From Pseudisothecium myosuroides (lineage: Eukaryota > Streptophyta > Bryopsida > Hypnales > Lembophyllaceae), in the NCBI GenBank assembly GCA_951799445.1, contig OX637287.1, forward strand, positions 18,476,224 through 18,540,223: DNA of 64,000 nucleotides, in the 5' to 3' direction. The position numbers were made by a program, and so were the translations under genes. The stretch's first letter is position 1. Each line of letters opens with the position of its first letter. Under the pieces are notes generated by a model. It worked only from the letters and a program-made list of their open reading frames with translations. It did no database searches and was not told the DNA's origin. Of the stretch, positions 23,217 to 36,013 are shown one piece after another.

Positions 23217-25100
23217 ATGGCTGCGAAAGTATTTGATTATTTTGTGTTTGGAGAGTCTTTTATATTGATAGGTAAGGTTTGGAGAGTCTTTACCCATTTT
23301 GCCGCAGACACTTTTATATACGAAGAACCAACAATCCCACCTAAGATAAATAAACGTCCTCGTACTGAACCCCTTGCAATACACATTCTATGCACACACC
23401 ACCAAAACCACAATATCGGCCCACCCAACCAAATAGACTCTCTCACAATGATCCTCCAAAATATGCAAATACCACAATATCACATACAAATTGCTACTCC
23501 AACACCTAGTAATGTACTAGTAAACAAAAACTCTAATTGGAATAAACTCACATACAAAACCAACGTCAACCCAACAAATATACATACACCCATGTTACCA
23601 ACATACACAAATAATCTCCAATTAAAATTCCCACTCCAATATAGCTACTATACCGATGGATCATTTGTACCACCTCAACAACATGCAGACGGCCATTGGA
23701 TATGTGAAAAAGCAGGTTATGGTATATACAATCCCTTCAAAGAAGAAATCCAAATTTCTAAACAACTACCTAGTTTACAAACTAGTTTTAGAGCCAAGCT
23801 CATGGCCATACATAAAACACTACGTATAATCACTACTCAATATCCACATGAACCAGCACACATATTCACTGACTGCCTAAACTATCTATATGTACTTAAT
23901 ACACAGCTACAACATCCTACATTACACTGCAACCATGCAGACAAAACCATATTAGAATCCATGGTAGAAATGCTCCAAAGACGAACACAACCTACAACAA
24001 TTTCCAAAATTAAAGGCCACGTTAATATTAAAGGTAATGAACAAGCAGACAAACTTGCAAAAAATGGCACAACAAAAGAATACAAATTTGCCTCAAAAAA
24101 ACATGAATTTGCACACACTACTCCATTCTACTACCAAAAAGACGAATGGCCAGGCCCAGCCTGTCAACTTGACAAAGGCCTGATTAGATGCCTCGAAACA
24201 TACATCACCAAACATGATCGTGATAAAAACTTAGAAATAATGGCACAACGATTTCCTAACATTAGCAAATGGACACTTAATCCCGATATAGATAAAGACC
24301 TCTCCAATGAATTTTGGTCTAACCCTGAAATAACAGACTCACAAAAAATAAGCTTATTAAAATTCCGCACTGGTCAATAGATGGGAAATGCTAGAAAACA
24401 ACTATTTTTTGGCATAGAAAGATTTCCATCCATCACATGTCCCATACGTAACTCCCATGACGTAGATACATGGCTCCATGTACTCCTAAAATTTAAGCAA
24501 CACCATATTCATGCCCTTCAAGTCAAAAGACATAATAAAATAGTATGGGAACTGAGAAAGTTAATCCTATCTACCAGAAGCACTAGATACTATACTCTCA
24601 TGAATGTAGGAACATTCAACAACAACCCACAAGAAAATACAGTCCCTCCATGGCTACTACCTTGCTCCTGTGAAAGACAGAGATGTCATTGCAACGCTAG
24701 ATTCAAACCGGATATCCTTTGGGTTAAAGGACTCCCCTACCAAAACAATCCACCAATTAATCCAGATAACAATCTCACAATACAATTCATAGAATTCACA
24801 TATTCTAATGATAGATTCTCGCAAGAAACAATAAATAATAAAATTCAAAAATATCAATCATTAATAAATAGCATCATGGCCCAAGGGTGGAATGTAGACC
24901 CACTCATTGTCATTACAGCAGGAGCTAGAGGAACAACACATATTCCTTCAATGAAAATCCTTGAAACTAAACTCAAATTACCTGAAACTGCTTTGAAACA
25001 CACTTTTAAAGCAATCAACACCATTGCTATACAATATGCTGGGTCAATCATCCTACACAAAAGAAAGATAGAAAACAACCAACCACTCCCACCAGAATAA
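23217..25100 (+). pseudogene. LINE ORF2 C-terminal part: RNase H plus tail domain, one internal stop
   Basis: One frame runs through both parts, interrupted only by TAG at 24378-24380 (context LLKFRTGQ, stop, MGNARKQLFFG). Roughly the first 35-50 codons are probably flanking DNA. The RNase H fold is marked by SYYTDGSFVP (first Asp), the AKLMAIHKTL helix (the usual Glu position appears as Lys/Leu), IFTDCLNYLYVL, and IKGHVNIKGNEQADKLAKNG with the last Asp. After the stop lies a Cys/His-poor domain (VDTWLHVLLKFK, SCERQRCHCNARFKPDILWV). The domain removes RNA from RNA-DNA hybrids during reverse transcription. Sense-strand composition and style resemble LINEs remembered from other eukaryotes, including fungi, so transfer deserves a test but is not shown. 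Confidence 0.7.
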
Positions 25101-25369
25101 AACAAAACAAAAACAAAACAAAAACAAGTTGCGACTTGGTGACATCCCATCACTGCACAGTACACTTATAATCCATTTCTACCCAGATATTGTTAATCCT
25201 GGTTACTTTTCACTGGTTACTTTTTACTTAAGTGTCTATTCTCGGAAGGGAAGAGTAGTTTTGCATCAATGGCCCTTGATCCGGTGGACATTGGCTCATT
25301 GTCATGACGAATAGACACTCTATTCACGCCGGCCTTCTACGAAGACCGGAGTTTCTATCTATCTATCTA
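23310..25369 (+). mobile_element. 5'-truncated LINE (non-LTR retrotransposon) fragment
   Basis: It contains an RNase H domain and a C-terminal domain but no reverse transcriptase or endonuclease, as expected of a 5'-truncated copy. The 3' end shows an A-rich stretch after the stop (25100-25127), a doubled CTGGTTACTTTT (about 25198-25228), a terminal stem-loop (25329-25349: CCGGCCTTC, loop TAC, GAAGACCGG) and a short TATC repeat tail to about 25368. The 5' boundary is approximate. It ends within about 200 bp of the pectinesterase start codon, upstream of it. The sense strand is rich in A and C and poor in G, unlike neighbouring genes. Confidence 0.7.
25329..25369 (+). repeat. Terminal stem-loop and TATC tail of the LINE
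   Basis: A 9-bp stem with one C·A mismatch (25329-25337 with 25341-25349) and a 3-base loop lies directly before a short run of TATC units. In several LINE clades a 3' stem-loop is the reverse transcriptase recognition site, and microsatellite tails mark target-primed integration. Confidence 0.7.
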
Positions 25370-25372
25370 AGG

Positions 25373-27868
25373 ATTGATTGTTACTAGCTTGATGTAGTGC
25401 TCTTGGAATGCATGTTGCTTAGAAATGGCTTCACTGAAGCTCGGTTGTTAAGATTGAGGTGACACGGACGCTTGGCAGCTGGTTTTACTTGGACTCTTCT
25501 ATGACTGATTCACCCCGTCTAGTGATTTTATTTCAATTTTGTTAAGCAGCTCAAATTGCACTGCGATCTTCATGAGTGATCTCCAAGAGTGCTGAAGCTC
25601 GGTTCGTACTTAAACAATTCAAAACTCTGGGTGATTAAACATGAAGGATATGGATACAATTTCAGTTATTGTCCAAAATGTCTCAAGGAAAGGAACATCT
25701 CAGTGATTTCATCTCGTAAAAAAAATGGAGAATCGGCTATCATCGATGGAACTATTCTCTCAGTAGAATGGCGTTACATTAATAAGTTGCTCATGGAAAT
25801 TGCTTACAAGAAGGTTATTTCATTTCCGCCGCTTGTGTTAAAACTCAGCATTCTCCCTTTGCCTTCACATGGGATTTTCAACATTTCCAGGAAATGTTTT
25901 TCTTTGCACAAATTTTCGCCGCTTCGATACAGAGAAACCACGAGGGCTATTTTTTGCGAAGGAAATTGAAACATTTTCTTTACAAATAAGGCAGATTCCT
26001 GATGCATTTTATTTTAAAACGACTAGCAAAATTTAACCCAGGCGATCACCTAGCTAGGTTTCATGTAGATATCACCAAGTATCACCCAAATAGCACATGA
26101 TTATTGAAGAAATAGCTGGCTACTTCTCCAAAATGAAAAAATAAAATAAAAAAAACACTGCATTTCCTTGAATGTCCCTCACGGGGAACGTGAGACCTCT
26201 ATCAGTAAGTTTCCTGTGAACGTTGATCAGTTCATTCCTTCTGAGTGAGCTTACATGTTGACCGGAGTTAGTAACTCTCCTTTCCTGTGATCACTGATCA
26301 CACAAAAGATTTAGATGTTGTGAGACCATTAAAAAGGAGGGTTACAGAGTAATGGGGAATTTCATTAAAATGGCGATATTTCGCATGCCATTTTGATCAT
26401 CTAGGACTGGTATAGATTTCAGAACGGGCGGTCTGAACTGTAAAAGTGCCAAAGTTCCAGAATGGCACCATTTTAACAAAATTCTCCATACTACTGATCT
26501 TCAACGGTGACGGAGAGCATGGTAATGTAGATCTGATTTAATAACTTAAAATCATGCATGGAGGGTTGCAATGAATTGGAGCTTGAAAATCTGGAACGAA
26601 GTTCACATGTGATAGTTATCAGAAGGCTATCAGAACTTCGCCAGGCAAGTACTGCTGTGATTAGTGGATCATGGGTAATCCGTTTATAACCCGTGATTGA
26701 TTATTCGGATTTGTACCTGTGATGTGTTAATGCCATTAAAAATTCAAACGTTTCCAAGACACTTGGGCGTGCTTATCAATTATTATCTTCATATCTGTAA
26801 AATTAATGTACCAAAAAAAAATAGACAGAATCGTAGATTAATCCTATGTGTGACAAAATGTTGTCCTTCATTTGGCCCTTCTTTTCATTCTTGATTTTAA
26901 ATTTTATTTGAATTTCTATTTCATTTCCATATTTTCAAAATGATTGACAATAAGGTATAGTTGCATGCAATGTAATTGCCGGAGTTGTCTTCAATTTTTG
27001 TAAATTGAGGTTTTGGTTGTAAGTCTGACCTACAAAGAAGGATCAAAGGTTTTAATCACCTCAATTAATAATAAAAAATGAAAAAATGAACACATGGAAG
27101 ACTTCTATGATAATGATCATTAAAACAATAATTTTTAGAAGTTTGATAATAGTTTTTTCATACTAGAAGGAATTTTGTCATTCTAGGATTTTTATGACTC
27201 GAAGAATTACGTGACTTTCTTAGATAATTCTCATGATTTTAAATGTAATTAAAGTCTAATTTTTCCATTGTTTTATTATTTAGAAATCATTGTTTCAATC
27301 ACAAGTAAGAAAAGGAAAGTACGTACATTTTTTTGGTTATGTAATATCCAAGTTAATTCAATCAGTTGTGCAAGGCAAATTAATTGTTTTTATTGAGATT
27401 TTCATTTTCTCGTTGTTGCCGATATTGATTGCGAAATAGATCGTAAATGCAAATCTCGAAAACAGCACCACCTCACAATTCTTGTATGATCGAGCTCATT
27501 CCAACAGATCTCCATACATGTAGAAATTGCAGGATTACGAAGTCTGGTGAGTACATGTTGGGAGACTCTCAGACTGACTAGCACAATACAGATGAGAAGC
27601 AATGAGACGGTCGCAGGATTTCGAGATATTGTAGCCCTCGAAAGAGCTGGAAACATTCAGCGGTGTAAGTCATAAACTACCTCATTGCATCTACAGTCCC
27701 TACAACCACACTGAAATGCGGCAAGAGGAGCAGAATTGTCTGCAAAAACAACAGGGCGATTTATGATTTATAAACAGTTTACAACCTCTTTCCTCTGAAA
27801 ATCTAATGCCTCTCTACTCAGTGCGTCTCCACATGTGTTTCCATCTTGAGCCCCTCATGAAGCTTAGG
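25373..27868. other. AT-rich intergenic DNA between LINE and MATE gene
   Basis: No gene I can defend. The longest frame (25589-25969, plus) has a CPKC pair but no recognisable family. An 84-codon minus-strand frame at 27402-27656 begins with ATG and has a hydrophobic stretch (VSLLLICIVLVSLRV); it lies where the MATE 3' untranslated region should be, so I treat it as chance. Near 26385 a short inverted repeat (AAAATGGCG ... CGCATGCCATTTT) is seen. Confidence 0.35.
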
Positions 27869-30800
27869 TCACCATTCACTCCCATCATCATTCTGCAAAA
27901 AAAACATCATAATCCAACGTATTGATCAAAATGCCCAGCCCTGCTCTTGTAATCCTATTCAGTGAACGCGGGGTACTAAGAAGACACGTCATATACATCG
28001 TTCAATGTTGGTCGAAAGCCGCAACGCTGTTCAATTCGCTAGTCAAAATCAAAAATCCACCATCCAAGGTGGATGCTACAATCTACAAACACAGGGAAAC
28101 AAAAAATCGAGCTCCAGACCATGTAAACGAAAACAAGTGCAGAGACAAACATGTAAACGAAAACACAGAAACAAAGCAAACCTTGTCAAGCATATCCTCC
28201 TCGTTGTGCGCTACACGAGATGTTGCCTTCTGGACCTGCCAATTTGCAAGTTTTGTCAAAATCTGTACTGCATTCTCACCATTGACCTCACGCAGTCACA
28301 TTTCCAATATACAGCTCTATTTTCCGATGGAAACAGGGGTGTGATTATATTAGGGTTGAGTACCTCTATTTTATGACATAAATGCCAATCCAGTGGCACC
28401 GCAATAAGCATCACAATGCCCACACGACAGCAGAAGAATCATATTGAATCAACTTAAGCTGAGAACAGACTCTCAATAAGAGTTTCACACCTGTTTCTCC
28501 CAGTCTGTACGCAAAGTAATATATAGGAGGACAAGGGTTTGAGTGGCCAATCCACAAATGAGACCCATAAAGAGTCCCTGCATGCATATCAAAAATTCTT
28601 ACTTAGTGTTCCAGTCATGTTCATGACCAAGACTATTGACTACGAAAGAACAGGAATTAATGTTATGAAGATTGTCTACTGGACAATTGATCTTCAGGAA
28701 TCTTTAGGAATGACCAGTCAAACCCAAACCCTAAGTTTCCAAGCAAAAAGTACGAAGTCAAACTTGAAAGCTAATGTCAATCATAAAACATCCTTCTGTG
28801 GTTCAGTACTGTAGGGCATGTTTTGTATTGTAAAGTAAAGTGTATTACTTCCTTGAAGGTTCCTAAAAGATTTGTTGAATTTCACTACTAATCAAAGAAG
28901 CGATGTTGACATCCACTTTTTTGACCCTGATTTGAAGAGATTACAATGCTGATACAGAAAGAGAGAACCGAGTTCAAATTAGGAACATTTCAAGAGTGAC
29001 GTACCCGACCACCGAAGTCAAACACAAAGGCGAGGAAGACAGATATGGGAACTCCCACTCCATAAAAAGCTCCCAAATTGACAACTGCGCCAAGTTCTTG
29101 CCACCCACATCCTCTTGCCACACCTTCATCAAAAGAAGGCATTCCTCTCAGTAACATAAAAGCCCAGAAGAGTCGTTGAAAAGAGGATACTGAAATTGGT
29201 AGAGCATACTCAATGCAAGTCTCTACATTCACACTTCAAAGTACAGGTTCATTCCAATTTCAATAACAAGGAACCCAATTACATTCCTTATATGAGCGTA
29301 GTAAGTAGTTAATGGACCAATCACGAAGCATCTAATTTAGAATGTAGGACAAGATTCCATCATAAGCGACATCCAATACAAGACATCATCTAAACTCTGA
29401 ATTAGGGGGGGATTTGAGGTGACTTCTTGTATTGGATTTTGCTTGTCAAATTGATTATTTCTAAGTACTTTTGATTCATCATTCTAAGTGTTACGTAGTT
29501 TTCCGAGTTGAATAGAGGACGCCCTTCAGAAACACTTGATCCCGTCTACTATAATGACCCACGATACCAACTGGAACTCATCTATTCTTACACTTGCTTC
29601 GCCTTCAAGTACCAAGTTGAATAAGGTAGAAGACCTAAAACCGTTCACTTCAGTTGATGTGCATAGATAGAGTCAAAATTATGTTCTTTTACCTTAAGCA
29701 TAACTCAAGCAACAAGAGGCCAACCCAAGAACCAGAGCTCAATAAATGGTATTTTACAGAGTATCAATAGGTACACCAATGTCTGGTGTTCATAGACTCC
29801 AAACTTTAGAAGCAGTATAATAATACACTAAAACTACAATCAATGGAGTAGTGCGACCTACCAGAGAGCACACCCTGGATGCCATCCAAGATAGCAACAC
29901 AGGCAATGAACGGCATGATGCCCGCCACTGTCTCCACCACTTCTGCATCGCCGCTGAACAACCACCCCCACTGGTGACGGAGCAATAGCAGCATGCTGGA
30001 AACTACCAAAGCTTGAGCAGCTGACAGACCCACCACAGAGAGCACCGCTTGTTTTGCAGCCGGAGCGTCTCTTGCTCCAAGCTCATTTGCCACTCTTGTG
30101 CTGAAAATTCAAAACTCACATTCAGTCAGCTCATGTTGTAAAAGAGAATAGAAAAAGAAAAAACACGATCCCAAACTCGCGTTACAAAGATTAACTACAC
30201 CGTTTATTTGAGTTACTGCAAGGTGCACTAATTGTTGTGTATCACATTTTTACTAGAATACATTTCATTATAAAATTTCAGTGACTAACAGGAGAAGGCG
30301 GCGGTCTCTTTTCCCTTGAGAAATAAAATGCATTCAAATTTAATAATGGGACATAAAACAATTGGTATGTCTGGCAATAATTAATATAAATGGTGTAGTA
30401 AAAAACTCTCAACTCCCAGATCTCTACTTAACAATCTACCTGCATTACTCCTAGTAAATGCATTACAACTTTTACAAGCAGAATTAGATTAGAAACTGCT
30501 TATAATGGCACTACAATTGGGAAGGTTTAATATAAATACGTATTGTTTGGGGAGACGGGGGGTTTCTACATGAAATAAGAGGATATCGCCACATACAGCT
30601 GCAAAATATGTGCTTAGTCGAAAAGTCTTCATTCAAATACATGATACTCCGTATTTATTAGAACATAAACCTGTTTCCGTCTACACGTGAAACATTTAAT
30701 ATGTATATAGTACTTCCACATATCCAGTAAACAAAGTGTAGGTAAAGAAAACGAACCTGGCTGCAGCGCTCAGACCAAACGGAATCATATAATTCAGAGA

Positions 30801-33800
30801 AGTTGTACTCAAGCTGCAACGACACCCCACTCATGATATCAATATTACCATTGTCACTGGATTCTCAAAACCCTAGTTGAAAAAATTTAACTGCTAACGG
30901 AGCAAGGATTCATGGTTTTAAAATGACTTATTTGATTAATCAGATTGAGACGGAGTCAAATTTTACATCACCAGAATCAATGAAGAACATTGCACGTGTT
31001 GGTCACAAAATAAATAAAATTGCACAACAGCAAGTCTCCACATAACATACTCATAACTGCTAAACAAGCACATGAGGACCAATTAGACTTCCTAGACTTA
31101 AGATAATGACTGGCAATATATGCTAGAAAAACTCAAACGAAGCATATAAAAAGAGAGATTTGGCAGGAACACGTACCAGACGGACAGAGTCGCAAGCTCA
31201 AGTTTCGGGTTGGGCAGAAGTCCAGCTAAAATGATGAGAATCTCAAAGCACCAATACTCAAGGCTGTAGACATCATATCCATCACATTAGTTCCACCACT
31301 TACTACAATATAAATCCAAAACAAAAGCAACCAAAAACTTTCAATTTTTTCATTGCAGGTGAAGTGACATACCAGATCATAATGCACGACGGGATAGCCA
31401 GGCCGAGAAACTCCCGCAAGTCTACGAAGGCATCCGTGGAGAATCCTTTCCACGTATCTTTGCACACCCCTGAAAATTTCACATAGGAGACCAAGAAAAT
31501 GGCATTGAGCCAGAACGACAAACTCGTGGCAATTGCAGCGCCGCGGTACCCAAATCCGAGAGTGTACACCAGAGTATAAGAAAGGCCCACATGCAAGAGC
31601 AATGTCACAGCGGAGCAAAGCATCATGGGGAAGACCACACTTTGCGTCTGCAGAAACTTCACCACGGATTGCAAGAGCGCATACGCGTACAGACTGGGCA
31701 GCAAGAAGATGGCGTACTCGCCGGCCTTCTCGGCGATTCGGGGGTCTTGGCCTAACCAGAGCAGGACGTGCTCCATGTAAATGAAGAGGAAGGAGATAGG
31801 GACACAGGCTCCGTAGAGAACCACGAGAGCTCTTTGAAGAAACACGCCCAGCATGTGATGGTGGAAGGCGCCTGCGCCGTATGCTTGTCCGCACAGGGTC
31901 TCCAGGGCACTCCCCATGCCCAGCTGCAGATCAACAAACAAACCACCGTGTCGACTCTCACTACTCACAGAACAGAGGTCTTAATCGATTTAAGGTCTGC
32001 ACACACAAAAAAGACACTTGAAATGGATGCATGCTGTACGTTGTTAGGTGACTATTATGGGTGCACATACCTGAATCGATGCAGGAATCGTTGATTGTGA
32101 AAATAATAGAATTCAGAAGGGGCCAGAATCAGTGAAAAAAATGGCATATCTTGGTCACAAAATCAACAAGCAGCTATGCTACGAGAGGCTCTGTCTATAT
32201 AGCGCTGGCTCGTTATTTTAGTAAGGTTCTGCCTGAAGTTATTCACATGTAGCATCTGTCAATGGAAAGCTTCCTCCCCTTCGGTCCAAGGGCAACAGAA
32301 TTGGACGAAAGAAAGTCTATGACGCACTCAAAAGTGCTACAAAAGCTGGAGGCCCATGAAACTCACGAAGCAAATAACCGCATAAACCCTAACCCCTACC
32401 TTTGATTGATCATATTGTGAAAATCATAGAATTCAGATGGGGAACTCACATTGGGACAATCTTCTTTTGAGTGGCTCACATTGGTAATTTCTTCCTTGAC
32501 CAACCCATGCAATGTTCTTCACTGATTCTGGTGATATAAAATCTGGCCACGTCTGAATTCTATGATTTTCACGTCGAAGCGGTCAGTTTAAACCTCGATC
32601 CTATAGGGGTTAGGTTTCACTGGGGTTTATGCGATGGTTTGCTTCACATTCCTCTTCTCAGGATCGACTTTAGCAGCACCATGCTAGAATTCCACGAGAT
32701 TGAAGCTCAACCACCAGAATTGAACAGTGATTTGCACAATACTCGCTCTGAGCACAAAAATTCGTTGTGCTTGCTCTCTTATGCGGCACGTAAAATCCCA
32801 CTCCATGTCCCCTCAGTCGTCGTCTACACAGAATTGACGTTCAACAAGCTCTCAAGAAGCAGACCTAATGTCCATAGCCATACACAAAAGGGTCCGAGAA
32901 GGTACCAGAACCCTAACACTGAAATTCTATGGAAGCAGGAGCAATTCAAATTCCAGTCATTCTTCTACTCAGAATTGACTGAATCATCACCGCGCTAGAA
33001 TGTGAAGAAGTCGAAGCTCAAACACCAGAATTTGCACGGTGTTTTGCAAAATTCTCGCTCTGTGCACAAAGTTTGTTGTCCAAGTTCGCTTATGCGACAC
33101 GTAAATCCCACTGCATGCCCACTCAGTCGTCGTCTACACAAAATTGACGTTCAATTGGCTCTCAAGAAGCAGACCTAATGTCCACAGCCACACACGAATG
33201 GGTCCTTGAAGGTCCTTCTATGGAAGCAGGAGTAATTCAAATTCCAATCATTCTTGAACTCAGAATCGACCTAATCATCACCACGGTCGAATTCGAGGAG
33301 AATAATTGAACAGCGTTTCGCACTGTGCGCTCAAAAATTCTTTACGCATGACACGAAAATCCCACTGCATGTCCCCTTAGTCGTCGTCTACACAGAGCAG
33401 ACCTTCACCTAACTTAGCTCTCAAGAAGCAGACCTAATCTCCATAGCCGCACACAAAAGAAGGTGAAAGCACATACCAGCACGTAGTACCCAAGTACACC
33501 AGCCAGAGAATTGGCGATGGACGCACTGGCAAGCTCGAGCTCCCCCAAGTGTCCCACGACCGCGACCGACACCACAGTGATCGAGTACTGCAACAAATTC
33601 ACGCACACCATGGGCCCTGCCAGCCAGCATTGCCTCCGCAGCTCCTGCCCCACCGTGAGCTTCTGGGGCACCAAGACGGCACCGCGCTCCTCGACGTCCT
33701 CATGGTACCATTCGTCCTTCCGCTGGCTGGACCCGTGGGAGCCTTGTTGCAACAGAGGCTCATGTGGGAGCCCTGCTTGCTGGTGGTCTCCAGAGGCTCT

Positions 33801-33962
33801 GCGGTTGGACGAGTAGGAGCGAAGAAAAGCCTGCTGATCCTCGGGCTGGCTGTGTGTGCGGAAATAGCCTCCGCGAGAAGGGAAGGAAGAGGCGGGGGAT
33901 GCCAGAGGCTTACTCTTCGAGTGACTGCGGGTCAGGGTGGGGATGCCCATGGGCGACGACAT
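27869..33962 (-). CDS. MATE family transporter (DTX/TT12-like)
   Basis: Nine exons, 5' to 3': 33962-33477, 31923-31373, 31263-31177, 30813-30757, 30100-29862, 29123-29005, 28577-28491, 28235-28182, 27892-27869; joined length 1,704 bases, 567 residues. MATE proteins are about 12-helix cation- or proton-coupled antiporters that move metabolites, flavonoids or xenobiotics into the vacuole or out of the cell. Residues 1 to about 105 are a Ser/Arg-rich cytosolic tail. Family signatures: AGPMVCVNLLQYSITVVSV and VGHLGELELASASIANS in TM1-2, GSALETLCGQAYGAG, CLEYWCFEILIILAGLLPNP, STTSLNYMIPFGLSAAAS, TRVANELGARD, and VARGCGWQELGAVVNLGAFY. The start is the first true ATG of the frame. The C-terminus is short and acidic (EEDMLDKNDDGSEW). 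Introns hold a MITE copy (30.9 kb), two more (32.1 and 32.4 kb) and a tandem array (32.6-33.4 kb). The substrate cannot be told from sequence. Confidence 0.92.
30900..31100. mobile_element. MITE copy in MATE intron
   Basis: The interior matches the shared family (TTACATCACCAGAATCAATG, TTGGTCACAAAATAAATAAAATTGCACAACAGCAAGTCTCC in order, TAACATACTCATAACTGC). The ends are degraded and only approximate. Confidence 0.65.
32095..32365. mobile_element. MITE copy split by another insertion, in MATE intron 1
   Basis: The first half (GAATTCAGAAGGGGCCAG ... TATCTTGGTCACAAAATCAAC) and second half (GGACGAAAGAAAGTCTATG ... GCTGGAGGCCCATG) match the family, but about 100 foreign bases (32170-32275) separate them. 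That insert resembles the repeats at 52.5-52.8 kb (TATATAGCGCTGGCTCG, GCTTCCTCCCCTTC), so it is a nested insertion. Confidence 0.55.
32385..32612. mobile_element. Rearranged MITE copy with inverted ends, in MATE intron 1
   Basis: It begins CTAACCCCTA (about 32388) and ends TAGGGGTTAG (about 32612). The left part (GATCATATTGTGAAAATCATAGAATTCAGATGGGG) is repeated in inverted orientation at the right (TGAATTCTATGATTTTCACG), so this copy is a fold-back form of the family. Confidence 0.6.
32640..33465. repeat. Three-unit diverged tandem array in MATE intron 1
   Basis: Units start near 32640, 33000 and 33290. All share ordered words: AAATCCCACTGCATG (or CCATG), AGTCGTCGTCTACACA, AATTGACGTTCAA, CTCTCAAGAAGCAGACCTAAT, CATAGCC. 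The first two also share TCTATGGAAGCAGGAG and CAATTCAAATTCCA. Units are about 360, 290 and 180 bases; the last is truncated and reaches the exon 1 donor side. Confidence 0.8.
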
Positions 33963-36013
33963 GGCGCCCAAATTCTACAAACCTGGAGCTCAAAATTTGG
34001 CCTGGAATCAACACAAAAGGAGGAATTTATTGTTGCTAGGGATCATCCATCATCACTGAAACTACATGGCGAATGATGCAAGCATGAAGCTTTAACCAAC
34101 TGGGTTCCCACGAAAAATGGCAGGGCTTTTATTTCTGGCGAAAATTCGCCAGATCTCTCAAGAATCTGACCTCTCTGGCTTCGTCCTTCCAAAAATTGGC
34201 CTGTGCAGTGAGCCCAACAGGGGGGCTACTGGTCCGAAAAAAAGTCCTGACACTATCCTTGCAACGTTGGCGATCTAGCCGATGGTTTACTACTCTGAAG
34301 GTTCACAATTGTAACCAATTGCTTTGCGAATGGTGATAAGTCTAGTGTGGTGCTAGACCGTGAGTGATGTGTGCGTCCCGGTGACATGTAAGCTTACCTA
34401 CTGTAGCTTCAACTAGAGTGTGCATCCGTTATGGAGAAGCAGCACAAGTGGCGAGTAGAGAATCCACCGTAGTTCCGTCGCCAGGTCACGACACAATCCA
34501 ATCTGTAACTGGCGTGGAGCTTCTAAAAGAGAATGTGTTGGGCACGACGCCTTCAGTTCTCGATTCTATTGCATTGGCATGCATCCTTTGGGGATACCAT
34601 GAGTCATTATTCCACCTAGGGGGCTGCTGGAAGCTGTTACGAAAGTGCTGCCCAAGCTTAGAATTTTTCCTCTGAGTGTGTGGAGTTTCGAGAGCATACT
34701 GTATATATCGATATACACAGTGAAACGTTCCTTATTCAGATGTTGGAGTGGAAGACTACAGGAATTTTGATTACCATTTCGGGTAGATATTGATCTCCAG
34801 TTACGTGTATAAGCTGATATTTCAACTTTGCATTTTTGAATTGTTGAAACGAAAATGTTAAAATCATGTTTCTTTGTACTCCGGACTTTGTAAATTTACG
34901 TGATATGCGTACCATGGAACCATTTTATTTATGTATATATGTATCCGTCCAGATTCGAAGCTATTCAAAAAGTAAGATGCCACCGGTGTCGCTCCCTGCC
35001 AATAAATAGGTATCTGTAAATATAGACATTCACTGTTCAGCCCTACAATTCGGCCCTATTGAAACTCATGACGGACTTTTCGGCTATGCAAATCAGACGA
35101 GACGTCGAGTTTGGATGGAAGATCTGTGGTCCAGCTAGAAGGAAAAACTGTAGGACGTTACCAGTAGCACGGCAGTGCAACCAAATTTAACTAGGCGACT
35201 TTTCGTCACATTCTTTCCTTGTTTTTTGTGTGGCGAGATTAACCTTGGGTGAAATGTAGAAAAAATTCAAAGTTTCGCATCACACTGATTGAGATGCATG
35301 ACACCTCGTTGGAGTTTCTCGCACCTGCAGCGTCACTTAAATTTGGCCATGATGCCAGACATCCGCTTCTTTGTCGCCAATGTTGCCATACAGTATGCCC
35401 ATGGGTTTTTCTTGACATCGCCAGCTTGAATCTGCCTTGTAAAGCTTCTGGAGCGCCAACAACCTTACGTCATTTCGGCGCCAGTCGCCTTTGCCTTCCT
35501 TCGTTTTTAGCCTGGGTCTCCATGACTGGTAGGTCTGCACAATATGCATATGCGATGATGAGTTTAGCTTTTCTCTATTAGTGTTTAGCAACTTACGTGA
35601 TTAGCGGTGATGGTGTGATGAGATTATTAGCTTTTTCCTTTGCTGTTTACTGCAATTTCAACGGTGATGGCGTAATGCTTGGTGAGCGCTTCGATTGCTG
35701 GACGACAGAGGCCACTTTTGTTGGTTTAGGTCGGCGTCACTGGCATGCGTCGGAATTGGCTGATTGTGGCCCAAAATTTTTATAAGCTCGACCGATTAGG
35801 GAGATTTCTACACCTGCAATCGTGTACTGCTTCCTTCTGATCTTCCGGTACGGCGCTACCTGTCCTATTGTGCTGTGCTATGAGTTGGGGTGGCGGAGGC
35901 GTCGGTTTTGATTTGTGGTCCTTGCGCTTGTTAATTCTACTCATTGTGGTTTAGGATTGCAGTCATTTGCTTGTTTGGGTTGTTCTCAAATTTTAGGGTC
36001 TTCCTCTGGGGGT
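33963..36013. other. Intergenic DNA upstream of MATE gene
   Basis: Probably holds the MATE promoter (minus strand). A nearly palindromic ACTGTATATATCGATATACACAGT sits near 34697. No coding frame is supported on either strand; open frames opposite MATE exon 1 are shadows of its GC-rich coding sequence. Confidence 0.4.

Noticed and set aside
25589..25969. 126-codon frame with a CPKC pair
   Set aside because: A single Cys pair, no partner motif and AT-rich composition; nothing beyond chance length.
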